Assembly: GCA_022419385.1 (NCBI GenBank)
Contig: JAJUBI010000007.1
Coordinates: 2,265,768 to 2,329,767, forward strand
From: Paraconiothyrium sp. Pb-2020
Lineage: Eukaryota > Ascomycota > Dothideomycetes > Pleosporales > Didymosphaeriaceae
Length of the DNA: 64,000 bases
Direction of reading: 5' to 3'
Position numbers and translations under genes: made by a program. Shown one piece after another: positions 1-12,401 of this stretch (positions within the stretch are counted from its first letter, which is position 1; each line of letters opens with the position of its first letter). Under the pieces are notes generated by a model that was not told the origin of the DNA, did no database searches, and worked only from the letters and a program-made list of their open reading frames with translations.

Positions 1-424
1 TTCGACATCACCATTGGGCCATATCATGGGGACAATAGCAGGTATGAAGTGCAAAATAATGCTAGTTTGCCGATTGTGAGCGCTGATTTGGATTAGACAA
101 AAACGGGCTGCGTGATGCTGTGATCGCTAGCCGCTTGGAAGCTAGACGTGAACTTTCGAAACTGAGCAGAGTGCATCTCACGAAGCATAGTGATGAAGCG
201 AGACAAAACAATTCGCGCCATTTCGCATTGAGGAGAAAGCTGATAGAGATCCTGGAACTGGGCGTAGATCTTACAGATCTACCGAGTCGTTTTGCCATAT
301 TTATGGCCTATCGCTCCTTGCGAGCATATATGGAATGGGATGATGCCTGTAAGTCACAGCTGTGCAGTGCCTGGTAATCGACTCTGCTCTTCGTCTGATC
401 AAAGACTGAACCCTAGTGGCGTAG
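1..424 (+). CDS. 3' part of a gene cut by the left edge, unknown function
   Basis: Not recognised. An apparent frame change near position 95 is resolved by a 55-nt intron (42-96, GTATGA...GATTAG with a CTGAT branch-like site). After splicing, the frame reads on through a basic, leucine-rich helical segment (motif SRLEARRELSKL) to a second possible donor GTAAGT at 349. A second intron (349-416, ending CCCTAG) would give a stop at 422-424; without it the frame closes at 375-377. The start lies outside the window. Charge-rich helical content suggests a soluble protein, but there is no diagnostic motif. Confidence 0.35.
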
Positions 425-1756
425 ATGAAATCAACAAGGAAGTCTAGGGTACGATTGCGAAACGGATGGTTCAGCATCAATTTGGTTGTTACTTTTGATT
501 GAGCCCACGCTACACGTGGCTAACTCTATGAAAACGTCTACCTTCTGTTAACAAATGAGAATGTTTGCTGAGATACCGTCTTTCTTTGTGTAGTATTCAC
601 CGTCATTCCACCCAACACTACCAGATATTGCGTAACACGTCCACCAGCGTGCTCAACATATCCATGGAAGCATTCTGACGACCCATTCGCTTTGTAGTGT
701 GCAGTAGTGCCACTTTTTAACGGAAAAAGACAGTTTACCTGCTTCCGCCAACTAACATCTACTAAAACCACTGAAAGTAGGATTACTCGTATCACCACGG
801 CCGGGACGTTCCGTCCATGATTTACTTTACGGTCAACTTCGCCTTGGCTGCTGCGACACCGCAGTGTTGCCACCAGCCGGCCCATGCCTTTGGATCCACG
901 ACGACGCCTGCAACTACCGCCATCTCACAAGGCGCGATGCCTCCCAGGAGGAGTCGTAGCTGCCGCAAAGTATCGTCCACCCCGACTGAAAAAAAAAGAA
1001 TGCTGAACTTCTTCTACCGAGGAATAGAATCACTATCTATGCATTCTCACGAAGACTACTTCCACATGTATAGACTGCATGTCACGACGGGTACTTCCTG
1101 GTCCTTACCCTCACTCACAAGAAAGCATCGATAACGCCGCCGCGGATGTTTTCCCCAGGCGAAATAATGTCGAGCTTGAGTACGCGGACACCCCAGCGCT
1201 GCACGTCTTCTCCTCGCGTGGCGCAGACTCCGCCGAAGCCACTGAGAGAAAGAAATACCACCAAGCTTCCCATGATGACCACCTCCACAAGCTCGGTTGG
1301 ACGTACAGACCAAATAGCCAGGATGAGCATCACGAAGACTTGGAAACGGACTCAAAGCTCAAAAAGTACCTTGTGCCCCCTGCGGCCAGCATCAACAAAT
1401 GACTGCAGCGCCCGTGCATGTGGGGGAAGAATTGCAGCGAGATTTATGGACAGGGCGGCCTCGAGGACATGATCAGGTGTACGTGGAACTGTGGGATCGA
1501 TAATAATACGCCGACGTGCCCAAATCTAGGGGTGTTAGAGCGTAGGTGATTTGGGGGGCTGTTCGGGCCTTTCTGACGAAAGCTAACAATCCTGGTACGG
1601 CCTAAAGACTCACCATTTGGGCCCCCGTCGCTATACTCGCGTGGAGTCAGCGTCAACAGGCCTTGCTAACACATGATACCGAATAGTAGAGCCATGAAAG
1701 CTTATGCCGTAGTCATTATGGTCGTAATGCAGTAAGAGAAATACCAGTGTTTACCC
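425..1756. other. intergenic, no supportable gene
   Basis: Open frames here are short, overlap on both strands, and mostly lack ATG starts. I see no domain, repeat or RNA gene. The stretch probably holds the 3' region of the hydrolase gene transcribed leftward and the 3' end of the left-edge gene. Confidence 0.4.
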
Positions 1757-2665
1757 TCAATTATCCGTAACACCAATGAGCTCACCCAGGATCTCCTCCT
1801 GATAATTGAACGCAATGCTTGCATGTCCCTCCCCTTTCATCATGTTTAGTTTTGCGCCGGGCAAAAGCTCCTTCGCCTTCATCGTCATGGTAGCTGGGCA
1901 GTTGATGTCCTCGGATCCATGCCACAGCGTCAGAGGAACGCCACCTTCGCCAACCTTCAACTCGGCAAGCTCAAACCCCCAAGAGCTTCCGTTAAGCTTG
2001 TTCTCCACGCCCGTGCCTTGACCGCCTTGTCGGAGCCCTTCTCTTGTGCCCTCGCAAAAGCCCGGCCAGTTCTTCTCGTCCATCATGGCCCGCTTGTCGA
2101 TCTCAGGCCTGCCGTCAATTGCTCTTGTAAGGGTCTCCTCGTAGACTTTTGGGTCTGGGTTGCGCGCTGCTTTCCCCACTACCATGTCGGTCACTGCGCT
2201 GACGATCCCAGTCGTCCACGGTCCAGCCCACATCATCAGACGCAAGCCCAGCATCATTCCTGCGGTTCCCAGAGAAGTCGGATACAGCCCAGAGACAACA
2301 GCTGCGCCAGCAAGTCGGTTTCTAGGTAAGCTCTTCACGCAGGCAAGCGTATATGGACCGCCGCCGCTCCAGCCAACGACGTAGAAAGTTTGTATCTTCA
2401 GGTGATCCGCAATGGCAATAACATCTTTGGGCCAGTCCAGGAACGTGCGGCTAGGTTGGAAGCTTGAATTGCCGAGACCCGGGCGGTCAGGAGCAACTAG
2501 GCGCACACCAAGCTTCGCTGCGGCTGTATGCCAGATTTTCGCCTCTTTGCGGGATGAAGCGAAGGAGTGGAAATAGAAGACACTGGTGTGCGGCACAGGG
2601 GAGCCATAAATCGCATACGACAGGACGCGGCCGTCGTCGAGCGTCAGGCTGTCGGACTCCCTCAT
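1757..2665 (-). CDS. alpha/beta hydrolase fold protein
   Basis: A single exon of 302 residues with a true ATG at 2665. The sequence shows an alpha/beta hydrolase fold: an N-terminal strand followed by FYFHSFASSR (oxyanion-hole region, usually HG), PDRPGLGNS, and the nucleophile elbow GWSGGG with Ser100. It also has a likely catalytic acid Asp253 in WHGSEDINCP and the histidine His281 in GEGHAS, so the triad is in canonical order and spacing. The length fits the family. The substrate cannot be read from sequence; such proteins include epoxide hydrolases, esterases and lactonases. No signal peptide is visible, so it is probably intracellular. No neighbour suggests a pathway. Confidence 0.88.
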   Translation of the reverse strand: MRESDSLTLDDGRVLSYAIYGSPVPHTSVFYFHSFASSRKEAKIWHTAAAKLGVRLVAPDRPGLGNSSFQPSRTFLDWPKDVIAIADHLKIQTFYVVGWSGGGPYTLACVKSLPRNRLAGAAVVSGLYPTSLGTAGMMLGLRLMMWAGPWTTGIVSAVTDMVVGKAARNPDPKVYEETLTRAIDGRPEIDKRAMMDEKNWPGFCEGTREGLRQGGQGTGVENKLNGSSWGFELAELKVGEGGVPLTLWHGSEDINCPATMTMKAKELLPGAKLNMMKGEGHASIAFNYQEEILGELIGVTDN

Positions 2666-3384
2666 CCTGGCAGGTTAACAGCGCGTAACTGCGCTGCAGC
2701 GCAGGAGATAAGGTGGTGAGTGATCATGCTGGAGGTGCGCAGAAATACTAAAGAGGGGTCGCGGTGCGAGCGGTGCGAGCGTTTGTTGACACAGCCCGGT
2801 CGGGAAGGAACGATGTACAGCGCTAAACTGCGCTAGGTCGAGCTTAGATGTGAATGGGCAAGCGCGATAGATGTGCGATGCGTCAATTTCGACCTCGCTG
2901 AGTCTGCTGTGCAACTGACCTCCTACATCCAGCGAATAGTCCACTGTTTGTTGCCTTGCGTGCGGGGGCGGGAGTTCCGATCTGCGCTGTCATGCGCTGG
3001 CGGCTGCTCGTCTTACAAAACTCGCCACCTGTTCCACCGCATCTGACATCTTAGTATATTGCCAGCTCGTCTCCTACCAGGTCGCTCGGACCTACCTACT
3101 GAGTACGTTGATGCAATGAGATATGATACTTGACGCAGCTGAACGTGTTGACAACTCCTATTTGCTATAAATGCGGTTGGCCCTCCAAAGACAAACACAG
3201 CCATCTCATTCTGTTGACGAAGTCGATCCGAAGTCGACCTACAGGAACGCCGGACTACAATATCTCTTCCAGTCAACTGTAGCAGGAGCCCTGACCACCC
3301 CATCTCGATTCGTCCACTTAGGTCAAATGTCTGTTCCGGCATCGAGCTCTTCTTCGAGATATCTCGCATGCAATTAAGTGTAAT
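2666..3384. other. intergenic between hydrolase 5' end and coiled-coil gene 3' end
   Basis: Holds the promoter of the hydrolase gene (transcribed leftward) and the 3' flank of the next leftward gene. No distinct TATA element or repeat was identified. Confidence 0.4.
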
Positions 3385-4072
3385 TTATCCAGTGTTCACA
3401 AGCTTCGTCCTTGCCTTCGTCTTCATCTCTGCCAATTTGCTCTCACACAAGTCTTTCTTTTCCAATATCTCCTGCCGCAACATCTGCGCATGGGGGCTGA
3501 GCGCTTCCATCACTTCCAGCAAGGTCAGTGTTGTGTCGATCGTGTCAAGGTGGGACAAGAGCATCGCTTGCGAGGTGAAGACGAGGTCGTGGTAGGCGGA
3601 GAGCAGCTGCTCGTGGTTGCGTAGGACTTGGTCTTTGTGGACGGCGTCGGCCTGTCAGGCGTCATTGTTAGTATACTTTGCAAAATGGTGTCACACTGAC
3701 CTTCTCTATTTCGCGCCGAATCTCAGAAGAAGACATTTGCGCCGCGTCTTTCAGAACATTCTGAAGCCATTCCGCAACGCTGTCGCGCGAAATGTTGGCG
3801 GATTCGGAGACAGCGTAAAAATTGGCGGCGCTTTCACTGGAGATACCTCCTTGCTGGACCGTGGGTTTTCCCTGCGCAGAAACTCCGTCGGTATTCGTGG
3901 GAGGTGTTGACGGGACTGGGGAAGTGTCCTCATACATCGACCGCAAGCTGGTTGAGCTTGCATGGCGAGGCTTTGGACGTGCTTTCTCGGCGCCGAGCGA
4001 CTTGAGATCGGCGACGGACCTGCGAAGAAAGTTGTTGCGGAACGCCTTCTTGAGGAGATCTTTGCGCGCCAT
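3385..4072 (-). CDS. small basic/coiled-coil protein, unknown function
   Basis: Two exons, 3701-4072 and 3385-3651, joined in phase 0 across a 49-nt intron (GTCAGT...CTGACAG, branch ATACTAACA), giving 212 residues. I chose the ATG at 4072 (MARKDLLKKAFRNNFLRR); the frame is open upstream, but that stretch looks like 5' leader and its first codons are not conserved in character. Residues 1-30 are strongly basic, the middle is Ser/Pro-rich, and the second exon is a long amphipathic helix (HEQLLSAYHDLVFTSQAM onward), probably coiled coil. It resembles small subunits of endolysosomal complexes such as BLOC-1, but I could not assign a family. Confidence 0.7.
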
Positions 4073-6934
4073 TGGTTTTGATGGTGGTAGATAGAATGTC
4101 AGTATTGAATTGAAAACTGGAGTGGGTGCGCCTGTCGGCCGGTGGGTGCAATCTGAGGTCACTACTCGTTTGCCTTGCCCTGCTGGGCAACAAATGCTCA
4201 ACCGCGAACTGGTAGACCGGGTAACGAGTATAGACCAGGGACGACCAAAATGTTTACCTTCGCAAGATTCCGATAATTTAAACTTCGTCTTACTCGCACA
4301 AACGTGTGGCCCATCGATCACAGACTTTCCTCACTGTCGTGTTTCCCAGGCAAGATGTCCAGCCTAATCAGTTCAATGGCAGACTCGAAAGATCTCGAAA
4401 CAAAAGACAACATCAACACGATCGATCTCGACGACACAAGCCCGCACCATTTAGAGCTACTTCAACATCGGCTCTCGCTAATCCCATCATCTTCGCTGCA
4501 TGCGAAGCTGCAGGCAACCGCATGACGTTCACGTATTCGTTAGGTGTGTATTAGTCGTACAATGTGCATAATCCTTACACCTCACTAGTTCCCTTCATAG
4601 CACAAGAGGAATACCACACCATTACCTCGATTGGAAACCTCGACGATGTTAACAAGACCCGGATCGAGTTGGGATACGCGCTCGCTGCTTATCTGCCACT
4701 GCTTCAGCGCGAACCGCTTGAGCAGATCGCGATCAAGTTCTCCGAGTGAGTGAAGGCAAAAGAAAGAAGGAGGTGCAAAGTTGTATGCCACATTCATCCA
4801 AGACCATTATCTTCAGCTCGCAGTTTCTACATTTGTGAATTCGGAATACTCTTCGAAAGAGGCGGCCACTTGTGAACTTGGTGCAGAAGTCGAAGCTTTC
4901 CGAGAACATTGGTTGCCGCCCTGGCATCCACTATACTTCAGACTTGCCGTTACTGCTCACCGTAGCAATAATTCAAGATCACAGCATCGCAAGGGACTTT
5001 CTTGAGTAAGCGAGTGACTCAGTTCTGAATTATGCCGCGATCGTCATGCAGGCCACCTACGAACCGGGCTAGTTACCGTACCGCAAGTTCGGAAGTATTC
5101 ATACAATGCTCAGACTTGTCCTTCTTTAGGATGACCTTTCTCCCAATACGAAGGCAATTGTCATCTTATTTCTTCCTTCCAGAAACCTCCCATTCCCCAG
5201 CCCATGCCTTATTGAAGATCTTCCGCTGATGGGGAGAAACACAAATTGTACACGTCGCCGTGCCTGATCACCCTCACGCAAAGACTTGAGGCTCGCGTAC
5301 ATGACTCACAGGCACGTGCAGTGTTCCACCCCGACGATTAAACTTCATGTCCGTTGCAGTATCATCCAAAGAATACTTACGCAGACATACCCCACCCGAG
5401 GCGGTTCCTTTCTGTGCTCAATGCTCATGGAATTTGTCGCATAGTGTCTTTCTTTTATCGTACTAATACCGTGGCACCGATAGCTCTTGTAACATGAGGG
5501 CTTAAGAGCTGCTTTTGCGGAACGTGGCATTGTAACGAATGTCTGAAAGGCTGCAGATGACTCGCAGGAATAAGCAGGCACCAACCAATCTCACTCTTTG
5601 AACTTCTAATTATCTCAAACATGATTTTGAAATGCCGTGGCGCAACAAGATCTCTGGAAGAAGAGAGGGTATGCGCATTGGGCTATTCATTCCAAAGCCC
5701 AGGGTGTGTTGCCTGAGCGAGATTCATGTTGGCTTGGGATGGGATCGTTTGCTTCTTAGAAGAGAGCGAGCATCTACATCCTGAATATATCAGCGCAGAC
5801 GTTTTCGAGCATAGTAATTGAAACTTGTACTCGAAGTGCTAGGAATGTTACTGGCTACTTGCTCTAGCAGCATTGTTGGTGCAATAGGTTTATTACTTGA
5901 CGCCTTGAATCAGCTTCACCGAAGGGTTTCTAGTTCATAACGCCCTGGCTTGATCAAGAGACATACAAGCTCTCCATCAAAAGATGGACAAGTCTTGGCT
6001 CATTGTTCTAAGATGAAGGAAGGCGAGACCAGGATAGCGCAATACAAAGCTATGAACGATTAGCCCCAGATATGGCCAAAGAATATGATTAGCATAGGAC
6101 GTAAGCACATGTCGTTTCAAGGAACAAGATCTAGAGAACGAAGCAATATGGAAGAGGACCTGGAGGTATCATTCCGCAATGGAGAGATGACCGAGAGATG
6201 GACAAGGATTGAGCGGCTTTGAGTAGCCGGGAATTGAACCTAGATTATCCTGGGCATCACGAGGCGAGTTGCATTTCCTCTCTTCTATATTCGTATGGCG
6301 CAGCATAGGCTACTAGTCCTGAGATGCTCTCGTTTGATGAACGTATCTCGGAGTAATAACCTTCGAGACATTTGAGAGACTAATGGTATCCACAAGTAAA
6401 GGACAAGTGGCGGCGGTGAATAGAGTGGGTCAAATCGCAAGGTTGCTTATCCATCATTAACGCGGCATTGCAGCACTTCAGCGTTGTGAGTATCAGCCAA
6501 ATTGCCACCTAACCCCAACGTAGTGCCCAGTATAACTCGTATCGAATCGACTTCACTGATGAGACTATGGAAGCAACAATATATTTATGATCTTGTATTG
6601 TTGTCCGTAACTATGAAGGCCCTATTGGAACCTGATAAATCCATAATCATCGTCAAGATGAGTGCAGTATAAGTGCTGTTTTCGCCAGAGACGCACAAGG
6701 TGAGAAGACACCTAGGCGCACCACTGAGCCCCAGCGCACACATTGAACAAGGGCCACAAGGCCATACCTTTGACAAAGGATCGCCAAACCTATTGCTACG
6801 TGTGCAGCGTTATGCAATAAAAACGCTATATCATGCCATATTCAGAGGCCAAAGGCAGGGGCCTTTCTGTTCTCTGCTTTGCAACCCGTCGACATACCTC
6901 GATCCTGTCGCGCGGAATCGTCACATAACCAATC
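4073..6934. other. gene-poor interval with a possible degenerate gene at 4.37-5.2 kb
   Basis: Plus-strand frames at 4367-4522 (starting MSSLISSMADSKDL) and 4564-4749 (ending LLQREPLEQIAIKFSE) look mildly protein-like, but I found no splice pattern joining them, so a decayed gene is possible. From 5.2 to 6.9 kb all frames are short. At 6229-6240 the minus strand has a B-box-like GGTTCAATTCC, but no complete tRNA cloverleaf can be folded around it. Confidence 0.3.
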
Positions 6935-8223
6935 TCAGATGTACTCGCTCTCAAGATCATGATACTCGGAAGCCTGACTGTCCTCGGCGCTAGACCTCTC
7001 GCCATCAGCCACGTCTGCATCTTTCTGGCGGCGAAGGACCGCGGCGACTCCTTCAGAGGCTTGGGCAGAGGCTGTACGGGTTGATCTGCCGCGACCCACG
7101 CTCGTGTCCGAAGGTCCATGAGCGTCACCAGCGGCTGCGGCTTGCATACCATCGGTGAACGCTTGCATGCTGCCAATAGTATTGGTGAAGCCATGGGTCG
7201 GATGGCTCGGGGCGGTGAAGGGGTCATCGAGCGCCATGCTCGGGCTCGCGAAGCCGTTATTGAAGGTGGAGCCATTGCTCATACCGAACCCGTTCAGGAT
7301 ATTGTGGCCGGTGGAAGGGCCGAAGCCTTGGAAGCTGCCATTCACTCCGCCGCTCATCCCATTGTTCATCCCACCATCCATTCCACCATTAGAAAATCCC
7401 GCAAAAGGGTTCTGCTGGGATGAGTGGCAGAGCTCGGCGGCCTCGGCGGCGTCACGTTCGAAGGTGTCACCCGCATCGAGTGGATCGATCGGGAGCTCTG
7501 ACAGCGGGTACTCTGTGGAAAGGTCAGCTTACGGAACTCCACGACCTGGAAGAGCAGCATTCTTGTAATAAGGCTATATATACCGGACTTGACACGGACG
7601 GCAGGCGAGCTAGCATTCTGCATGCCACCACGTCCACCTCGACCTCCGCGCGCACTGGGACGACCACGACTGCCCCCATTGCGCTGAACCGACTGCTTTT
7701 TGGTAGGGCTCTCATTCTCGGTAAGGTGCTCGTCACCGTCCGACTCTTCGCTGCTGTCGGCCTTGTTCTTGCGCTTTCTAGGAGTGGTATACTTAGAGAC
7801 GCGAGCACGGCCTCTACCGGGCGTGCGGCTAGAAGTGACAGAGACCTTGATGCCAGCGAGCTGGCGGAGTTTCACGAAGCGCTCGGTAATCGCGCGAACA
7901 CTAGGCTTTGGGCCATCGTCCGCTATAGCTTTTTAGCTGCGTTCTGCCCGGAGGTCGTGTTTTCCAGGACTGCATTTGAAGCAATGCACAGGGTGGGGGA
8001 GCTTGTAGCTTACGCCATGCAGCAACAATCTTGTTTGAATCGACTGAGATGCCATGAGTCTCTATGAGCTTGAGAAGCAAGAGGCGGTCGTTCTCGGGGG
8101 TCCCTGTATGCAAGATCAGCGGATATCCAAACGCGCTATGTCGACGTGGGGACCAGCTGCTTCGAAGCTCTTGTGCTCAGCTGCAACAGGATCGGAGCTA
8201 CTTTACTGACAGGACATAGGCAT
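6935..8223 (-). CDS. nuclear basic protein, conserved fungal type, unknown function
   Basis: Four exons: 8211-8223, 8014-8103, 7584-7922 and 6935-7512, total 339 residues. The start was decided by splicing. The 13-nt first exon (ATG at 8223, donor GTCAGT) joins to TPENDRLLLLKLIETHGI; the junction codon becomes Trp. Introns are 107, 91 and 71 nt and all phases fit. The N-terminal ~70 residues form a helical, winged-helix-like segment (ENDRLLLLKLIE...AITERFVKLRQLAG) typical of many ascomycete nuclear proteins. It is followed by basic stretches (TPRKRKNK), an RG-rich run (RGRPSARGGRGGRGG) and a Gly/Asn/Met-rich C-terminus. RNA or DNA binding is plausible but inferred. Confidence 0.75.
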
Positions 8224-10056
8224 CTTCACGAATGTTGCAGAGAGTTCGAAGGTCTGCTGTTGAGAAGGTGGCGTGCGAGGGGTCTGGTGTAGACGTTGGT
8301 CGTTGTGTGGGAGTGTGAGGAGAAGGGAGCAGCAGGGATTTCAAGGAAAATAGTGTGATAGAGACGGAAATGAATACAAGTGAGCGTGCGGTGAAGGTGA
8401 GATAAGAGTTGGCGCGGTAACGCAGTATTCGCAGGCAGACGAAGCGGCGAAGTGAGAAGCGCCCCACGAATACGAAACGGGAAATGTAATTGGAAGTGGC
8501 AGTCGGCGCATACTCGTACAAGTGAGTGTTCCGAGCACTTCGCTAATTCGTCGCGTTCTCATACTGGAGTCTTGTGTTCGATCTGTTCGTACTGGGCGAC
8601 ACGGGAGCTTACTTGATTTCTCCAACTCCAATTCAGTCTCTTCGCCTCTTCGCACCCAATTGATCATGTCATTACCTCGAAAATCCTCTCACTAGCTCAG
8701 AATATATGAAGGCATGTCGGGATCAGCTTTCGCGCAAGCCTGCGACCATCTTCATAAGTTGTGGTAGGGACCTCGGGACCAATGACATCGCGTGAACCCT
8801 AGCTCTTTACGCTTCCCAACGACAGCTCACTTCTTCAACATTCCCAACAACTGGTACCTTGTAAAGTTACTGGGCTTTTACGGAACCTCGCATACATTAG
8901 TTGGCACGCCGCCACGCGCAGGACGAAATTGATGGTTGCACCACGTCCATCGCATATGACTCTTCGTGCAGGTTGGCAAGCCAAGAAGACGGATGCCTGT
9001 TGTCCCGTACGACGGCTTCGTTAAGAGACGAAGATCTGATATGCGTCCCCAGCTACCTAGGTAGTCTAACAATCACGTTATGTATGTTTGCCCGCCATTA
9101 TGGTCACGGGCGCTGTGTGCCGCGGCGGCCAACAATTGGCGGTATGTTCGGAAATTGTGACGACGCGACCTTTCCTTAGGCAACTGGTTAGTGGCATAGA
9201 TGCAATCAGCTCCCGTTCAATCCCCAAGTAGCACCTTTCGATAGGACTTCCCTTCGAGACTTGTTTTTCTTCCCCCAACTGGACCGCCAGCAAGACCAAG
9301 AACCAGGTCCCAATGAGCCTTAATTTATAGTCTATACAGGATCTAATTAACTTCCATCTCGTAATCTCACAGCGAAGAATACATGTCTGGACGCCTGCTG
9401 GAGTTCCCCGCACGTAGAACAGCGACAATGGCGGGTCGTTTTGCTACTAGCGACAGGCAACAGCTTCACCTCAGCCAATACACAGGCGTACGCTCAGTCT
9501 TATTTGACATGCGGAACGGCACAGCTGCGTATCCTTCCGCAACGCGCGAGCCATCTGTCAACTTGGCTGTCTCCTCCGCTCACCATCTTGGCGATATCTG
9601 AGCCTCGCTTTCACACGATGTTCAACATGACTACGGACAAGAGAACAAGAACCTTTGGCGCAGTTATTCCCTAGGAAAAGGAGAGAGCTTGGGTGTTATC
9701 CAGCTCAGAAAAGCAAGAACCGTTACGACTGGCAGGCTTCCTCTCCCAGCCTTCTTTAGTGATAGGAGATGTGACGTTACTCGTCGTTGGGGTAATCCAG
9801 TGAAGCAAATATCGATATCTCACTATACTTGCATCCAACTTGCGACACTTAAACCAGGTAGCACTGCAGAACCTCTACGCCATGCTGCTCCCCACATTTT
9901 CCAACGGAGAACCATTGACATCTGGTTCCTCCTAGCCCATCTCTTGCCGATTATGATGGTGCATTGTGGTGACCCAAACGTTTTTTATCTAAGCAACTGA
10001 GCGACTGAGTTGCTCAACAAGCTTGCTAACGGAAGAGATTATCACCCTTTCTTGCC
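8224..10056. other. intergenic, no supportable gene
   Basis: Contains the promoter of the 6.9-8.2 kb gene. All open frames are short and without domains on both strands; no repeats stand out. Confidence 0.4.
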
Positions 10057-12401
10057 TTACCGACAGCCTCCGCCGCGATTTTGTAAGGCGGCCCTCGCTT
10101 CATGCTGCATTTCCTGCTCGTGCATCCCTTTCAAAAACCTGTTCTCGACCTCTAGCGCACGCAGACGGTTCTTGAGTTTGTCCATCTCGCTATACTGCGT
10201 CTTTTCATCGACAGCCCGCTTTTTTACAGTGTGCGAATCTCGGTTTCCTGCTTCATATCCTGATACTCCAAGCGCCCACGCGCCGTCCTGCGCATAGTCT
10301 GTGGATTGATTGTAGATCTGGACTGCGCTAATGGACGTTCCTTGAGCATGTTCGCGTACAAGTGCTGCGCAGTCGTAGGCAGAGAGGCTCCGAAAGTAAG
10401 GAGGGATAGGAGGGCATCTTGATAATTTAGGGGCCTGTCTATCTCATTTTGAGGCCGGAGACCGTTTTTCATAGTGATGGGCACATCGTCAGGCAGAGCG
10501 CGATGCGTGGGCACTCTTGTGGTACGCTTCAAGATTCCAGGCTGGAGAAGAGATAGCAGAGCCTCATAATGCTGCTGATCCTTTTTCGAATGGCCTACAG
10601 GTATTCCAGTCTCCTCCATCAGCTGAAGGTAAAAGTTAAAGTCTTGTGCAGGGTTGTGGTGGGTGAAGCTGGACCATACATCTGTATTCTTGAACTTGGC
10701 GAACCGAGAAGCAGCGGAATAAAGATGATCGAGGTCTCGAATCATACTATTGCGTTCAAGCGCATCATGCAAGTTATCGTACGGTGGTTTAGTTCCGGAC
10801 TGGCTTTCTTCTTGGAGCGAATCGGGTTGAGGGGCGTTCACCTGTTTGTCCTGCTTGAACGACTCCACAAATCGGGAGGCGATGTCTTCGAGCTGGCCCA
10901 GGTTTTGTGGAAAGCTTGTCAACTCGATCGCTTCGTAGATGTAGGAGCTTTCAACTCCATAGGCTTCTTGCGCTTCCTGAAGGAGTTTTATGCGGGTCTG
11001 TTTATCTAGTTTCTTCTCTTCTTTGTTGCTTCTTCATCTATGACGTCCTTTTCACTCCCATCTGCTGGACCTTCAGCATTCGCGGTTTCTTCATTCGTGA
11101 CCTCCTTTGTTGCCCTCTCTGCTGCCGTCCTCTCTTTTGCCAGTCGTCTCTTCGTCCCGAGACCACGCTTCTTCCTTTTCTTGCGACCGGCTTCCACCGT
11201 CGCAGGTTCTTGCGGCGCTTGCAACGGTTCCTCCGGTGTAAAGTCTTGCTGGAGTACATCTATTGTCTCGACTTCATTGTTTTGTTCCCCTTGTGATTGC
11301 TCTTCTGATCACTCTACCAATACCAGCTTTTGCAAGGTTTGTCCCGGTTCTTCTGGTACAACATGCTGGGGGGTTTGTTCTGTTTTCCCAGATACTATGT
11401 GTCGCAGGGTTTCTGCTTCATCTTCGGACGAGAAATCCGAATGACATGGTAATGGCTCTTTGGTCAACTCCTTCGCGCACTGTGTTGCTTCCTTCGTCGC
11501 GAGCTTCAGCTCTGCACGCTGATCCTCGTCCGGTAGAGGCCAATGCTGCTCTTGTGCCTCTTCTTCTAGCTGCTGATCCTGCCTAAGCTGCGATGTGACC
11601 TTCTTTGTCAGGTCTTCCTCAATCTGTGGTACTTTGGATGCTGCACGAGGACCCACTTCGCCTTGGTCATGTTGGATCTGATTCTCCTGGATATTGATGG
11701 CCTCCGCAAGCATCTCTGCTTGGCCAGTACCATCATGCTCTTTCTTACACAGCTTTGCGTTTCCCTTCACTGCTGGCTGGGCTTTCCAGGCCCTGTCTCG
11801 CTTCATCTCCATCCGCACACCTGACCCGTGCTCCCTTTGCTGCCTGCTCTTCCTGAATGGCCTTGAATTTACTTTTGGCTTCTTTGATGGCTCTCGCTCG
11901 GATTTCGAAGGCGAATTCAAGGCTGGTCCTTTGAGTCTCTCCAAATCCACGGTACCGACTTTCGGCGGCTCAATATTAGGTCGTACATTGAGAAGGATAC
12001 ATGCTGCGTAGAGTTGAAAATCTGATAGCTGAAGTGCTGGAATCCTACTTACCCAATTACATGATTGTGGGCGATTTGCCCAAGTTGGGAGATATAGTTG
12101 CAGATGTGAGTCTCTTTGTCAAAGCTGCTCCATGGAAAGGCAGAAAAGAGACCTCCGGGGTCGACAGCGTCTCTGATCTTTGAACCGCCACCCCCTGCGC
12201 ATTTTGACGCGGAGATGCAGTGACACTATCTTCCTGTGGACACGACTGTCTTTCCTTCTCTACTGTGGAATTGCCGTGTTCTGGAATATGCGGTAATCCT
12301 ATTTCTGACTTTGCGGTCGACATGAGTTGCGGATCCTCTACTGTAGGTTCGTTAGGTTGCTCGGCGAAGGCATCCTTGTCGTGCGCAGTGAGTCGAACCA
12401 T
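10057..12401 (-). pseudogene. frame-broken charged coiled-coil protein gene
   Basis: Read leftward, protein-like sequence runs through several frames. An ATG at 12401 opens a 114-residue Ser/Thr-rich frame. Next comes a Lys/Glu-rich frame (11309-12035, LNVRPNIEPPKVG then basic KKPKV stretches), an in-frame TGA at 11309-11311, and more of the same frame to a TAG near 11008. The message then continues one base out of phase (KKLDKQTRIKLLQEAQ, 10224-11030) and shifts again near 10224 into a heptad-like coiled coil (MDKLKNRLRALEVENRFL), ending at TAA 10057. The TGA might be removed by a ~54-nt intron, but the two phase slips have no fitting intron. It is either a pseudogene or a locus with consensus indels. 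Function unknown. Confidence 0.45.

Noticed and set aside
1..377. Frameshift in the left-edge gene near position 95
   Set aside because: A canonical 55-nt intron (42-96) with a CTGAT branch explains the phase change.
4073..4321. N-terminal extension of the 3.4-4.1 kb gene
   Set aside because: The frame is open but begins at a non-typical position and reads like leader sequence; the ATG at 4072 starts the basic helix that looks like a genuine N-terminus.
6200..6320. Possible minus-strand tRNA with B-box-like GGTTCAATTCC
   Set aside because: The acceptor stem pairs only partly and no D arm, anticodon arm or intron arrangement could be drawn; at most a relic.
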